64,000 nucleotides of DNA, from NCBI GenBank assembly GCA_029721435.1, contig CM056576.1, positions 69,891,876-69,955,875 on the forward strand, written 5' to 3'. A program made the translations under genes and the position numbers. The notes below the pieces were generated by a model that saw nothing but the letters and a program-made list of their open reading frames with translations, ran no database searches and was not told where the DNA came from. This DNA is from Gymnothorax reevesii (Eukaryota; Chordata; Actinopteri; Anguilliformes; Muraenidae). Below, one piece after another: positions 34,418 to 46,429 of the stretch. Numbering within the stretch: the first letter of the stretch is position 1; every line of letters starts with the position of its first letter.

Positions 34418-35184
34418 TGTTGTGTTCCAGGGTGAACAGTATTATTCATGGTTTTAACAGTTTCATGTTCCATAGTCATGTTCATGCCATAGTTTTAACA
34501 GTTTCTTGTATTCGGATTTTACATTTCATAATTCATGTTCCATGTCCATGTTTTTACTTTTCCATGTTTTTGTTTTCGCCAGGTCTGCCATGCCACTCCA
34601 CTGCTTGTCTGCGTTCCGCCCCGTGCCTTCGTTGTTGCACATTTCAGAGCTCTGGGTTGGCTTGGTATTTCCCTCTTCCTTCTGTGCTGTGCTGATTCGG
34701 GGCTCTCTAAGCTTAATTGGCAATTAACTGTTTTTAAGTTACTAACATTTACTAACACTCACTGGGTTGGTGTAATTCTTAGATAGGCACATTACTAATA
34801 TTACTAATTTTGACGGAGTTTATTGTCATGATTCCTGCTTTGCTATTTCAAGATCTTGCTGTGCTTTTCTGTTCTTAACATTCATGCTTGCTTCCAAGCT
34901 GCATAGTTAATTGGTACTTAAGCTGAGCACGCTCATTCTCTTAATGAGCAGGTCATGTCATCCAATCTCTGTCCATGTCTTGATCTTGCCATGCCTCTTG
35001 TTTCTCTCTCTCTCTCCAGGTGTTACCCCTCATGTCATGATTACCAAGCCTTTATCTGGATGCGGTGGAAGTTGGCTGGCAGACAGTGTCTCGCGTCTCG
35101 TTGCATGTGCAAGTTTTGCAACAAGTTCTTGTTGTCAAGTTCCCTTGCATATCTAGTTTCAAGTCTGGTTCTAGCCTCTTGTCT

Positions 35185-35227
<43 letters not shown>

Positions 35228-35451
35228 GTCTTGTTATTTATTTTTCTTGTTCTTCTTGCCTGGAGTTTCCAGTGCCTTTTGTTTTTTGTCATTTGCATTC
35301 TTTATTTATTAGCTCTGTGTAGCGTACTTTAGTTTGTCCTTTTGCAACCCTTTGGGCCAAGTTTTTTTGTTGGCCCTCGTGCCTGTTTTGTTTTTCAATA
35401 AATCCTCATTCCCCTTCACCTTGCTTCTGGTGTCTACCTGATCCCATATCA
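34418..35451 (+). repeat. 3' LTR of the intact chromovirus
   Basis: A 1,034-bp LTR nearly identical to 28784-29823. Visible differences are absence of the 15-bp palindrome, a longer TG/TA run (35185-35227), one extra T in a T-run, and single substitutions (for example CCACTGC for CCACCGC, CCTTGC for CCTCGC). It is followed by CAAGA (35452-35456). Confidence 0.95.
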
Positions 35452-35456
35452 CAAGA

Positions 35457-36358
35457 TAGGTAGGGGAGAAGTTTTGACTACTCTGATTGGCTGAAAACAA
35501 GTTAAAGCTGACTTTGCAGGCGAAAAAGTTCTTGGGAGGGCATACAGACTGGTTGGAGGAGGCACTAGCCCTCTTATGATTGGTTGCTTTCAACGCGATC
35601 ACGCCCACACAACCTCTAACAGCTTCTTGGTAGCTGAACACAGCAATCATGCACTTTGGCTAGACTAGAGAAATTTATCATTGGCTGCCTTATGTTCCGT
35701 ATACAGTTGTGAAGAACATTATTGTTGAGATTATATAGCCATCTAGCTAGTTAGATAACATTAGCTAAGAAAAATCTTTGAAAATAATCGTCATATTTAA
35801 GCGATGTGTTAGTTTTTGCCCTAACTAGCAAGCTTCAACAGTTATTACTCTGGCGTTTACTGTTTTCCTGGGGGGTTTGAAGGTGAAGCGTGTGACTTAC
35901 AACGGTGGTGAAGCACGCAGAACCTGAGGGGGCGCAGTTTTAAAAAAATTCCAATTCCCACATAATGTGGCTTCAAAAGCTGATGGGCTCAGGTTCTGAG
36001 TAAATACCTATTTTGATATTCATGTTGCTTTGATGGCAGCAGTCAGAGTACTGTTATTGCAAATCCTTACTAAATTTCAGCAATTAAGTGGTGAAAAATT
36101 CCAGGAGATTAAGTGGTCACCCCCAAAACCCTGCACCCACCTTGATCCAGGGTGGTCTTACTGCACGCTTTTCCAACTTATGGGGTACGTCAATATTTTG
36201 ATCAATTTCATTACTCCCTGATGTATTTTGCATTAAATTTATTTCGTTTAACAATGAAAAAATATGGTTGTTTTGTTCTACTTCAGAACTAAAGCCCTTT
36301 TGAGAAATTGCACCTGAAATGTGTCCCCCCCAACTTTTGAAATCAAAACTACGCCCAT
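35457..36358. other. Right flank of the hAT element; no gene seen
   Basis: Non-coding AT-rich sequence ending in the hAT terminus (GTGTCCCCCCCAAC...ACTACGCCCATG). No transposase motif was found. Confidence 0.45.
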
Positions 36359-36639
36359 GTTGACAATACATAGGTTTGGTCGGTGCGGTCTGTGAATATG
36401 CTCATAAAAACTTCATTTTGCGTTTAAACAAAAAACGCTTCAGTAAAAGGAAGGAATAATACCCTCATTGACATGTCAAGTTACTTTTCTACTTCTGAGG
36501 TAAAACTGCATCACGCGGGACATTTTCCCCTCAAACTGTACAGGCAGTTGCCAAGTACCAACCACAGGTTGTTGGTTTTCTCCAGGTATACTCCAGTTTC
36601 CTCCAAAACATACACATGACACATCCCTAAATGACCCTT

Positions 36640-36985
36640 ACTTAAGTTGTTGTGTTCACAATGTGGCTTATGATGCCAATATAATAAAGGGCAATAACTC
36701 CATCAAATTTGATTGAATCGGTCTGGTTTTCGAACTTCTTCGAGATCATATAGATATAAGCCAGCATGCAACGTTTCATGAAAATTGACCAATATTTACT
36801 AAAATGATTGTGTTCACAAAGTTGCTTATGATAATACAACAAAGGGCAATAACTCCATCAAATATCGAATCAATCTGGTTCTCACACTCGTCCAAGATCT
36901 TATGGATATAAGCCTGCATACAAAGTCTCATCAAAATTGGTTCATAAATACTTAGTTATTTTGTTCACAAGGAAAGGTTTACGGA
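36640..36985. repeat. Two tandem units, period about 165 bp
   Basis: Both units contain TTGTGTTCACAA-like sequence, GGCTTATGAT, AAAGGGCAATAACTCCATCA, then TGGATATAAGCC-like and CATCAAAATTG-like sequence. They are diverged by about a fifth by eye. They belong to the outermost element of the nest. Confidence 0.65.
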
Positions 36986-37075
36986 TGACACACGACGAAC
37001 GACGCACGACGACGGACAAAAGGGGATCGCAATAGGTCACGCCTTCGACTCAGGTGACCTAAAAAGGCATCAAGC

Positions 37076-38535
37076 AGTGACGTGCGGGCGGCGAAATTTT
37101 TATGCCCACTTGAGTTCCGGACCCCAACAGAAACTCATTAGCGTACAGCCAATCAGCGATCTTGTACTGAACCACTCAAGGAGTATCTTGAGAGATTTTT
37201 TTGTCTTTACGAGCCTTGCACCGACGCACGGTCTCGGAACCACTGACTGCGCAGTCCATACTCAGAATACTGCACTTACTTCGAAGATGCCTGCCTTGCT
37301 CTCAGGAAAACTGTTGGCCAAATCATTCGTCTAGCCTGCCATTTCGATTAATGCATTCTGAATGTATTTTTTCAAATATCTGAAGCTGGTAAAATGAGCT
37401 GGTTACAATGATTGTGGTCTAGCACTCGCCGCTTTTTACCCTCACCCGACTTCAGGCCGAAGGGTATTGTCATCAGTTCGTCGTCTGTCTGTCCGTCTGT
37501 CTGTCCGTACGTGCACCTCTAAAGTCAGCATCAATAAACTAGTTACCCATGCCAAAACATTCGCGGTAATGTAGGGAATCCAGGACAGGAAAGAATTTTT
37601 AAGATCGAACCATTTTTTGGGGAAAAAATGGCGTTTTTGGCGTTTTTGAAAAAAACTTTTTCGTGGGCTGATTTTGATGAAGCATTTGAGCTTAGGGGGT
37701 TTATACCTGGGGCAACGATCATATATATGTGGGGCTCTAGATTAGTGAAAAAAATTTGAATTTTCCTAAATTTTGTGGTACTTTGGGCATTTTTGTATTA
37801 GTAAATGTATGTTCTGTGGAATTCTACTTTGGTTATTGTGTAATTGTTCTGGGACACTTCAGAAGTCAGGCCGCGGGTGTTCAAACGCGGGCGTTTCTTT
37901 TTTATCCTGCACTGACCATATCAGTAATAAACTAGTTAGTGACACCGAACAAAATCCAATGAATATAAAGAATATAAAGCGTTATTTTATTCAAGTAAAT
38001 ATGAATGCTCTGTAGGCCTACAGATTATTTTAATCTAGCCTCGCTACAGAACGTTATAAACATACCGGCAGGTTTGGCAAGTGCTGTTAATGAATCGTAT
38101 TTGCACTTTGCTGTTGGGTGTTAATATAGGTTTTCGCGATTAAGGTGCTTTCCCTCTGCATCATCGTAAGTAGGGGGCCATAGCTATGCTCAGGCAGAGG
38201 GGTGTGATACAGCCTAATGATTTTATACTTAGAAAGAGGTTTTGAATAAATCTTTGTGTCCTTGAAAATGCGGTGGCCGTTTCCAAGCCTGCCAATCATT
38301 TTTAATGTTTCTAGCTAGGATTGATAATCATCTGTTCAGAGCATTCATGTTTTCTGGAATAAGCTGATGCGATCTTGCTTATTTATACATTATTAGTGCA
38401 AGGCCAGAGAGACAAATATGTAACTGTCTCGAGACACTCCTTCAGAGGTCTGGCACAAGTTTGCTGATTGGCTGTACCCAAATGAGTTTCTGTTGGGGTC
38501 TGGAACTCAAATGGGAATAAAAATTTCGCTATTGG
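37076..38535. mobile_element. Foldback element with about 140-bp inverted ends
   Basis: 37088-37225 (GCGAAATTTTTATGCCCACT..., CCCCAACAGAAACTCATT, ACAGCCAATCAGC) matches in reverse complement 38385-38532. The interior (37230-38385) has CTGTCTGTCCGTCTGTCTGT at 37484 and short frames but no transposase. Confidence 0.7.
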
Positions 38536-38629
38536 GGCATTTCAGTCAGCTCCGGAGCAGTGTGTTATGTGTTATGTTATGTGTGCACACAGCGCTTTTT
38601 CTGGAGGTGACTTTGAGTTGTTTTCCAAC

Positions 38630-39645
38630 ACAGACCTTTTAAGAGCCAATTTTTCTAAGAATGAGACAACGCGCGATACATCATCCCCTCCAATTCTTAT
38701 CAATTTTTTTGTTGGGGTAGATATATTGCCAAAACTGACAGAAATCGCGTTTTTTTAATCTCTGGAACCCTTCGAAAGAAAATTTACGGCCCTTTTAAGG
38801 GTAAGGGTCCAGAAGGCCAAAATTGCAAAAAACTTGGTTTTTGACTTTGATTATCGCCGTGCGCCATCATTTAGCCTCTGTGATTTCATGGTATATCAAT
38901 GTATCGGGTAGTGTCTCTCAAAAAACATTGGTATTTTAGAGGCTGAATGAGGGCACCACTTATAGGTAGCGCTTCAAATCACTACTTTTCACTTTTTGGG
39001 TTGCATTCGGGGACCTCCCACGGCTTGCGCCCTGATAGATATAGAGATATAGAAGAACATAATAAAAGTCATTTTATTTAATTCCATCAAGGGCGCACTG
39101 AATAATGCTCTGATGGAAATGTACCAAAACTGCATTTTCACCGCAAAAAGCGCCCCTTATACAAAAGCGCCAAAACCGAGCCACCGCCATTCATGCATAT
39201 TTAGAAAGGAAAGGGCCCCACATGTCCAAATATGCATGAATGAGCCAGGCTTAATCTGGGAGCAAGCCTTGGGAGGTCTCCAAATGCAGCCCAAGAAGTG
39301 AAAAGTAGTGATTTGAAGTGGCGCGCTCATTCAGCCTCCATAATACCGATATTTTTTGAAAGACACTACCCGATTCATTCATATACAATGAAATCACTGA
39401 GGTTGAATGAGGGCGCACAGAGATAATCAAAGACAAAAATAATTTTTTTTGTTTTTTTGTAATTTTGGCCCTCAGGACCCCTTCCCTTAAAAGGGCAGTA
39501 AATTGTTGTCGAAGGGTTTCAGAGATTTAAAAAAATGTGATTTTTGTCCATTTTTACAATATATCTACCCCATCTATCAATTTTTTTTGGGGGGGAATAT
39601 GCTTTACTGTCTCATTCTTAGAAAACTTGGCTCTTAAATTTGAAT
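38630..39645. mobile_element. Second foldback element, about 390-bp arms
   Basis: The left arm 38630-39020 matches in reverse complement 39255-39645 (landmarks AAGAGCCAATTTTTCTAAGAATGAGACA, CCCTTTTAAGGG, GGGTAGTGTCT, AATCACTACTTTTCACTT). The spacer holds a smaller hairpin, CATTCATGCATATTT/AAATATGCATGAATG (39189-39242). The arms are about 80 percent alike by eye and A-runs vary. No coding capacity. Confidence 0.75.
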
Positions 39646-40623
39646 AAGAATGATAGGATTCACAGTACGACATTAAAATACTAAAAAACCATAATAGGTG
39701 CACTTTAAAGGAATAAAATAATCAATTATTTCAGCACCTGATTTTAAGAACAATAATTCTTTCATTTTTTTTGACCAATTATTGTAGATCAATTAAAGCT
39801 TATATTTTTGTTAATATTTTGAATTTCATATAAACAAAATAAACAATGAGGGCAAGAATTCCTTCCCACTTTTGGGCATATTTATCAAGGGTGCCAATAG
39901 TTGTGGACACTGTACATACAGACAGGCACAATGAACACACACATACACATCCCAACCCCCTTTTAGGGCTCCCGTCATTCCAAATCCCAATTTAACCAGT
40001 GAATGTCGCAATGCGGTGAAAATCTGGGGGATTTTCCACTACTTAGGGTGACAGTTTTATGTCAGATATGGAAAAGGACAACTTGTACAACAATGGTGGG
40101 CTTGTATGTTCATAGATTCTGGGCTGGTGCATACCCTGCTCCACATCAGCAAGCACTCGCCTAGCTTCCTCTTAAAGTCAACAGCACACACCGTTGATTC
40201 TCATAAGCTTAATTTGTTGTTTCGGAAAGCATAGCGATTTGTGTCATTCCACGATTTACCAACAATTGACCGCCAAGGTGCCATCTTCTATGTGATTTGA
40301 TTCAGGTGAGGCAGAGACCAAATCTTGAATCCTCTCGCCTTCACCTGGGAAGCCTCTTTTCCATCTCACCTTCATCACAAGACATGACTTGGAAACGCCC
40401 TGCTCCAACCCAAAAAGATATAAAATTATAAAACAAGCCGACCAGCTCCACTAATTATGCAATGAGTGAATGAGGGTACTGCAATAAGATAATGCAGGTA
40501 GTGTACTGCATGTTTTAACAACCTGTCCATAACAATGAGTTCCAGAATTCAGACAGCCACAGACTGCAAATTGTTCACAACAATGTATTAAAAGACCCAT
40601 AATGTGGGGAACACATTTTCCCA
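39646..40623. other. No gene seen; AT-rich spacer
   Basis: Short frames only, with no recognisable repeat boundary. 39700-39850 is strongly AT-rich. Confidence 0.4.
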
Positions 40624-40817
40624 CACTGAAAAAATTGAGACTTTGGATCAAAGTAAAAAAATTGCGTTGACTTGTTACAGCAAATTTTTTTAGATTTTCT
40701 CGATTGAAAAATTTTTTACAAAGGTAATTTTTTTCAATTGAGAAAAACTAAAAAAATGAGATGTGACAAGTTGACGGATTTTTTTTACTTTGATCCAATG
40801 TCTCAATTTTTTCAGTG
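40624..40817. mobile_element. Palindromic MITE of 194 bp
   Basis: The ends CACTGAAAAAATTGAGAC and its reverse complement (GTCTCAATTTTTTCAGTG) match almost perfectly, and complementarity continues inward (TTTGGATCAAAGTAAAAAAA; AACTTGTTACA/TGTGACAAGTT) to the centre. CA flanks both ends, possibly a 2-bp duplication. It would form a long hairpin if transcribed. Confidence 0.85.
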
Positions 40818-41153
40818 CAGCTCAGTCCACCTGTACAGAGGTTTCCACTGTCTCTCCCCCTCCAACCTAGCCCTTCAGCTCCCTTCTCTACTTCTGTAAT
40901 TGAAACACATGATTTGAAGTATTTAGATACTACAACAAGTTGGCTTTTTTTGCCGGGAGGGATTTTGATGTATTTGTCTCGATCTGTTGACGCAACATGT
41001 CCTGGGCAAGTAGTTCTGTTTGACACCCAATCAGAGCAGAGCTCATTATATTAATGGGGTGGCTCACTAAAAGCAGCTGTTTCTCACAGAATCCCAGGCA
41101 GCGAAATTACACATTTTAACTAGGCTTATGCCGTCGGAGGCGACGGCTGAGGG

Positions 41154-41796
41154 CATATCCCCGAACGCCCCCAACCCCCAATTCCCCAATCTTTGAATAG
41201 ACCTTGAATAGACTTTCATTTGAACTTAATTTTAGGTCAGTCGTTCAAATGGTTCTGAAGATATGGCCAAAATGGTAATATTCCATCACAAAGTGCCACC
41301 TGGTGGCAAAATATTGAACCATACAGGTATGATGTCATCATGTGACACGTTGTGAGGTCATGACCTTGCAGTTGCACATAGTTTCATGTCAGTTGGACAA
41401 ATAGTTCCAAAGATATAGCAAAAATTGTGAATTTTATGTGACAAAGCTCCACCTTGTGTCACAATTTTGAACCAAGCAGGTATAGTGTCACCGTGGGACA
41501 CATCCTCAGGTCATGACCTTTCATCTGCACTTGATTTGAGGTCAATCGGACAAATATTTCCAGAGATATGATAAAAACTGTGATTTTTTCAGTTTTTGGC
41601 CCCTGGTGGCCAATCTAGAAATAGTAAATTGTCCAAAATCGAATCAATTCTTCCTCTTTATGATACTTACTTATGTGCAAAGTTTGGAACTTGTAATTGA
41701 AATATTACTGAAATTATCGCGTTAACACGTAGTGCGGCGGCGGCTGCACCAAAAATATAAAATCACCCGGAACGCCATTCGGCGTTCGGGGATATA
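41154..41796. mobile_element. Short terminal-repeat element with internal tandem units
   Basis: CATATCCCCGAACGCC (41154) and GGCGTTCGGGGATAT (41781) are inverted termini. Inside are about three degenerate copies of a roughly 140-bp unit containing GGTCA...GGACAAATA(G/T)TTCC(A/T)(A/G)AGATAT and GAGGTCATGACCTT. Non-coding and non-autonomous; superfamily unknown. Confidence 0.6.
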
Positions 41797-44270
41797 ATGA
41801 GGTTATTTGCATAAAATAAAAATAAATATGGCTGAAGTGTCTCTCAAGGGCCACTAGCCTGGTTGTTCGTGACTTAATTTCACTTACGATAATCTTCTCT
41901 GTAACTTATTTATTTGAGTAGTCATTTGAATAATAAAGTGAAATAACATTCAACTCAGTCAAGTTCCAACGAAAGATTATTTTGAGCGCGCATGTTTGTG
42001 GCATAATTAACCCAATCAAATGACAGACATTTTCCGTTTAAATCTGTGAATTTAAAAAATGATATTTTTATTAGTAGTAGTAGGCCTAGTAGTAGGCTAT
42101 TGTTATTAAATAATAATAATAATAATCATAATAACAACAATTATAGGCCTAATAATTATAATAATAACAGGAAAACGCGATTGACTCGAAACAACCCACC
42201 GAAAGGGCGAATTCATTCAACTCCCACGAAAGGCAACATTTCCGACGTTTTTCGTCCACCTCGTTTCACTTGCTACCGCAATGTCTCTTGTGAGACGCGA
42301 ATTAAAAATTTGGAAGCAGAATTCCTGAGGAGGATAGCTCAATCGCATGAGTGGGCAGTAAAAGTGAAAATAGGCCTTTCTGATTTGGAGTAGGGCGGAT
42401 AACCCCAAGCACGCCCAACTTCAAAACTGGTATTCTGCATTTCCACGATGCTTCTGTAATTCTATTGTAATTAGATACGCCAAAGACCGAAGATAAAGGG
42501 ACTCATTCGCTGCTCGTTAGACTATGAATTACGACAATAAATAACTTAAATGGTTACACACATGTCAGCTAAAATATAAAAAGCTGCGGGTGCAAAGGGG
42601 CTGATGACAGTGTGACTCTAGCGTGCACATCCATTTTCTTCACTCATTCATTTTATCCGCAACTGAAGCCGTCCGGCAGTGATTGAAAACAAGACAGAGG
42701 CGATGGATGCTCGCCCCGTTCAGCTGCGACAAACACAACCGTGATAATATAGTGTAAACCTGTTTATTAGCCATTGTCATCAGCTATAAGAAAAGTCGCG
42801 GCAGTAAACAACAACTGTGTGAGCCCCTCAGTATTTTTGGGAGATATTTCATGGGGCAAGAGAAATATAAGAAATATTCGCTAGCAAAGACGAACCATTG
42901 GGCGTTTATTAAATCAGCAAACCTACCTGTTGTCTTGCTTAACGGCCTTACATATCCTGCAGGTTATTGTATTTTCGATTATTGAGGGTACGGTTATGTA
43001 GCTGCTAGCGCCATGTTATTACTGCTCATTGTGCTTTACAATCCAGTATTGATGCGACGACAGTGTACTACATCCGGGCTGTTATGAAGCAGAGCTCCGG
43101 GAAAAAGGGTGCTTTGTAGCGGAGCCTCGGCGTAAAATCAGCGACTTGTCGGCTAATATGAGTGAGTTCGCTGCAGCCAGGTTCACGGAACACTTAGTAA
43201 CTCAGTAAAATCGGCGTATTCCACTGACTGAGTGGCATCAGCGGCCAAAGGCTTCATTGGGCGATGCCAGCTTGAGTCGATGCATCGCTTTTGGAGTGAC
43301 AGGTGCAGCCACCCAGTGTTACCAGCGCTGAGAGCAGGGATTGGCTATGTTATAGATCGCACAGATAACGTATTATCAGCATCATATGTCTGTAGCGGCT
43401 TTCGGTCTCCATGTTTACATTATAAATAATACATTCTAATAAACCGTCATTTATGCAACCGTGAATTAAATGATTTATTGTCTTGGCAGCTAAGACTGAC
43501 TAGGGGGTTTGAGATAACCTGCCCTTCGCGCAAAAAAAGGCACGGGACCCACTTCGTTTCATCGATGCTGTTCAGGCATTGGACCGACAGTAGATGCCTT
43601 TTAAGTCTTAGGAACCATGCTTAGTAACCAATAAATACCCTTGAAACTTAGACCTATTGAGTTTTAAATAAATAAATAAATAAATATAGTCATTGTTGAG
43701 CAATAGCCTTTACAATATATTGTTTCTTAGACTAAGAGGTCATCTTTGGTCATCAGGCTTCAGTTATCAGGAAAAAACACTTTATAAGGTCTCAGGTCTG
43801 CTACAGCTAATCATTAGGCAAAACTACTGTAGTCCCTCAAAGAAGTCCCAGAAAAAAAGTCCGTAAATTCAAACTCGCTCAGGCCAAAGTCCTCCCGAGA
43901 AAACTCACAGACCGAAGTCCCACAGACAAAATGGAGAAATTCCCTGAAACTGGAGAAAGTAAGATATTGTCGCCTGCATTTAAACTTAACAAATGACTAA
44001 GTGAGGATGCCAAACCATTAAACAAGTGTTACATTCTTAATAAGCTCTGCAAGAAAATTTAATGTCTTGCCAGTGATAATGCCTGATGTTTTAAGAATTA
44101 ACATTAATTACGTATGATGAGAGAACCCGCCGAATCCTTATTAAGGTACAGTCTGCAAAATGCAAACTGAAGAAAACAAAAATAATACGTTGTAGATTAA
44201 GACAAAAAAGGGCAAAACCTCATAAAACTGCTGGTTTTACCTGTGGATATTCAGTACCATTAGCCGTAAC
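41797..44270. other. No gene seen; mixed spacer
   Basis: It includes AAT-rich microsatellite sequence (42062-42170), a 115-codon plus frame at 42046-42393 with Asn-rich low-complexity start and no known motif, an AAAT microsatellite at 43661-43685, and moderately CpG-rich DNA at 42640-43260. I considered a promoter there but see no supported exon or start. Confidence 0.4.
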
Positions 44271-44299
44271 CAGCCGTAAATGGCTGTTGGGATGAAGCC

Positions 44300-44490
44300 C
44301 CGGCAGCTGGGGTTGTTGCCAATACAGAGGTCTGTTCCCGGACCATAGTCGCTGTGCTCGGACCACTGGTCATTACCACTAGGGGCGTTGAAGATAGTGA
44401 TCCGGACCATGGTCCCATGGCACGGGCCACTGGTTATACCACTAGGGTGTGCTCAAGCTAGTGGTTCGGACCACAGAGATATAAAAACAC
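44300..44490. repeat. Degenerate tandem repeat
   Basis: Units contain CGGACCA(T/C)(A/G)GTC, CCACTGGT(C/T)AT(T/A)ACCACTAGGG. About three copies with a period near 63-70 bp are visible between 44335 and 44485. Confidence 0.55.
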
Positions 44491-45340
44491 TAGAGTGGAC
44501 AACGTCACTGGCTGGACCAGCGCACACGCGGCAGAATAGCTCCGCCAATATTCTGCTCAATACCCTGTGTATGTATAATGTCCAATGAGGCACATGTAAA
44601 CAGTGGGCTAAACATGGGTGTTGAAAAATTTTTTGCTTTTTTTCTGGAGAAAGGCTTTTCTTCTGTGTTCTTTTTTATCTTTTCATACTTTAAAAGGACA
44701 AAAATAAGGAATTGTAATTGAACAACAATATTTACGCTCCATTATTTGGCAAAGCTAAAGAATAAGCTCTGCGTTTGCCTTACCCTTTATATTGTCGCTC
44801 AGTTAACTACGTTTTCGTTTTGTTTAAAGAAAAAGCGTTCTCTTTCAGCTGTGCCTGTGAGTCTGACCCAGGTCTACTGTATACCTGGAAGATACTAGTC
44901 GTTATATATGAATTTATCTGTATGCTTTGTGTATTAAGATCGGAACAACTTCATTCTGCAGTGTTCATTCCTACTTGTTGTCTTCATTTAATCCGTCTTT
45001 GCCCTGACACAATGGATAACAGGATGATGTTGCGTGTTGCCCCAACTGGGATCAGTGTAGAAGTCTCAAAACTAAACTGTGTAAATGAAACCACTCCAGT
45101 TTCAGTTTCCGCGAATACACTGATAATAATAAAAAAATAAACTGAAGCCTTTTTTGCCAGTTATTTTTGCGGTGTTAGGTTATAAAAGAGGACTTTTATA
45201 TTGAAATCCTACTACCGGAAGTTGCCTGTTTGGTACTGCTGGAAAATTTGTTGACGCTGAAAACTGTCATGTTGGCTACGAGGGAGTAAAGTCACGTAAT
45301 GAAAACCTCCGCCTGTTTTTTACAAGACAAACATACGACA

Positions 45341-45354
45341 TGGTGTCAGAAGTG
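45341..45354 (+). promoter_or_regulatory. Primer-binding site candidate
   Basis: TGGTGTCAGAAGTG directly after CATACGACA has the TGG start expected of a site paired to the CCA end of a tRNA. The tRNA identity is not certain. Confidence 0.6.
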
Positions 45355-45449
45355 AATGGTTCGGTAGTGGTATAATATAGCAGGTTTGACTAAGCTATAG
45401 TTAGTAAGTTTACAGTGAGTTAGTCGTATAGCATCCGTAGAAAGACGAG

Positions 45450-46303
45450 ATGTCGTTGCAAGAAGACAACGCTCTACCATAGCTAACGAAAACCCGCCAC
45501 TCCACCAGCTAGGACAAGACGCGCGTAGGCTAGCACTAGTAGCCAATGCTAACCAGACGAGCGCTACGTTTACCATCCAACCGCCTGAAGCATTTCATTT
45601 CGCCAAACCTCAGGACTGGGAACGTTGGATAAGGAGGTTTGAATGATTCAGACTTGCCAGTAACCTACATCTTAGCTCAGGCGCTAATCAGGTCAACACT
45701 TTGATCTACTGCATGGGTGATGACGCCGACGACCTTTTGAGAGGACAAGCGGTGACCAATGCCGCAAGAGATCGGTATGAGACTGTAAAAGAGACATTTG
45801 ATAGGTACTTTGTGCCAAGAAAAAATGTAATATATGAAAGGGCAAGATTTAATCAGCTTGTACAGCTAGCTGGTGAGACTGTTGATTCATTTATCACTGC
45901 ACTGTATGCCCTCGCTGAAAACTGCAACTACGGCGCACTTCACGACGAGCTGATTTGAGACCGGCTCATGGTGGGTCTGAGAGACTCTGGGCTAGCCGAG
46001 AGAATGCAGTTAGACAGGGATTTGACGCTAGAGAAGGCAGTCAATCAGGCGAGACAGTCGGAAGTAATCAAAAAGCAGCAAAGTGACCTAAGAGGAGACG
46101 GAAAAGCAGAGGTGGATGCTGTAGCCTCAAGGAGGATGTGGAAGCAGAAAAAGTTAACACGTTCACAAGCACCCAGCGTCAGACCGCCATTCCTCATGCT
46201 ACAAATGCGGCAAGTCTCCTTGGCATGGAAAATGGCAGTGCCCAGCCAGAGAGGTGACGTGCCTTTCCTGTGGGAAAAAAGGACATTACAGTTAAGTTTG
46301 TAA
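45450..46303 (+). pseudogene. Gag relic with double zinc knuckle
   Basis: An ATG at 45450 starts a short frame that stops after nine codons. Gag sequence then continues with PPEAFHFAKPQDWERWIRRFE, an in-frame TGA, DADDLLRG, KETFDRYFVPRKNVIYERARF and DSFITALYALAENCNY (to a TGA at 45956), and the same frame resumes to 46100. Near 46190-46300 two CCHC knuckles follow (CYKCGKSPWHGKWQC and CLSCGKKGHYS), the second cut by TAA. Gag packages the RNA in this family. At least four lesions make it dead. Confidence 0.8.
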
Positions 46304-46429
46304 AGCCACAGCTAAAGGTGTACATGAAGTAGAGAGAGGAGAGAACTGTAGTGGGGCACCCCTGTTTTTAGGCTCAGTAGACGCAGGCACTGATTCATGG
46401 TTTGCAGACATAACCATCTGAAACCACAA

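Larger units (their letters stand above)
28784..35451 (+). mobile_element. Intact sushi-type Ty3/Gypsy chromovirus
   Basis: A 6,668-bp element with LTRs at 28784-29823 and 34418-35451 is flanked by the 5-bp target duplication CAAGA (28779-28783 and 35452-35456). The LTRs begin TGTTGTGTTCC and end CCATATCA. The interior has one open Gag-Pol frame of 1,428 codons with a C-terminal chromodomain. By eye the LTRs differ at only a few substitutions, one 15-bp indel, a T-run and a microsatellite, so the insertion is young. All enzyme motifs are complete. It sits inside the hAT element. Confidence 0.96.
26651..36358. mobile_element. hAT element carrying a gypsy element and a MITE
   Basis: It starts CAGGGGCGTAAT and ends ACTACGCCCATG (reverse complement CATGGGCGTAGT), imperfect hAT-type terminal repeats. 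The next bases on each side (GGGGGGACACGGGGG; inverted GTGTCCCCCCCAAC) also correspond. It is flanked by the 8-bp direct repeat TTGACAAT (26643-26650 and 36359-36367 region), the size made by hAT transposases. After subtracting the gypsy element and the MITE about 2.3 kb remain, with no transposase frame visible, so it was non-autonomous or has decayed. Confidence 0.82.
26134..37062. mobile_element. Outermost element of a four-level nest
   Basis: The left end (about 26140) GGTCACCTGAGT is matched inverted at the right end ACTCAGGTGACC (37050-37061). The outer flanks are AT-rich non-coding DNA. The right part (36640-36985) has two tandem units of about 165 bp, each with GTTCACAA...GGCAATAACTCCATCAAAT. 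The interior from 26651 to 36358 is a later hAT insertion, so the original element is about 1.2 kb and non-autonomous. The superfamily is unknown. Confidence 0.6.

Noticed and set aside
42640..43430. CpG-rich promoter and first exon of a host gene
   Set aside because: CpG content is moderate, no TATA/Inr plus open frame with a donor site is convincing, and the 65-codon frame has no motif.
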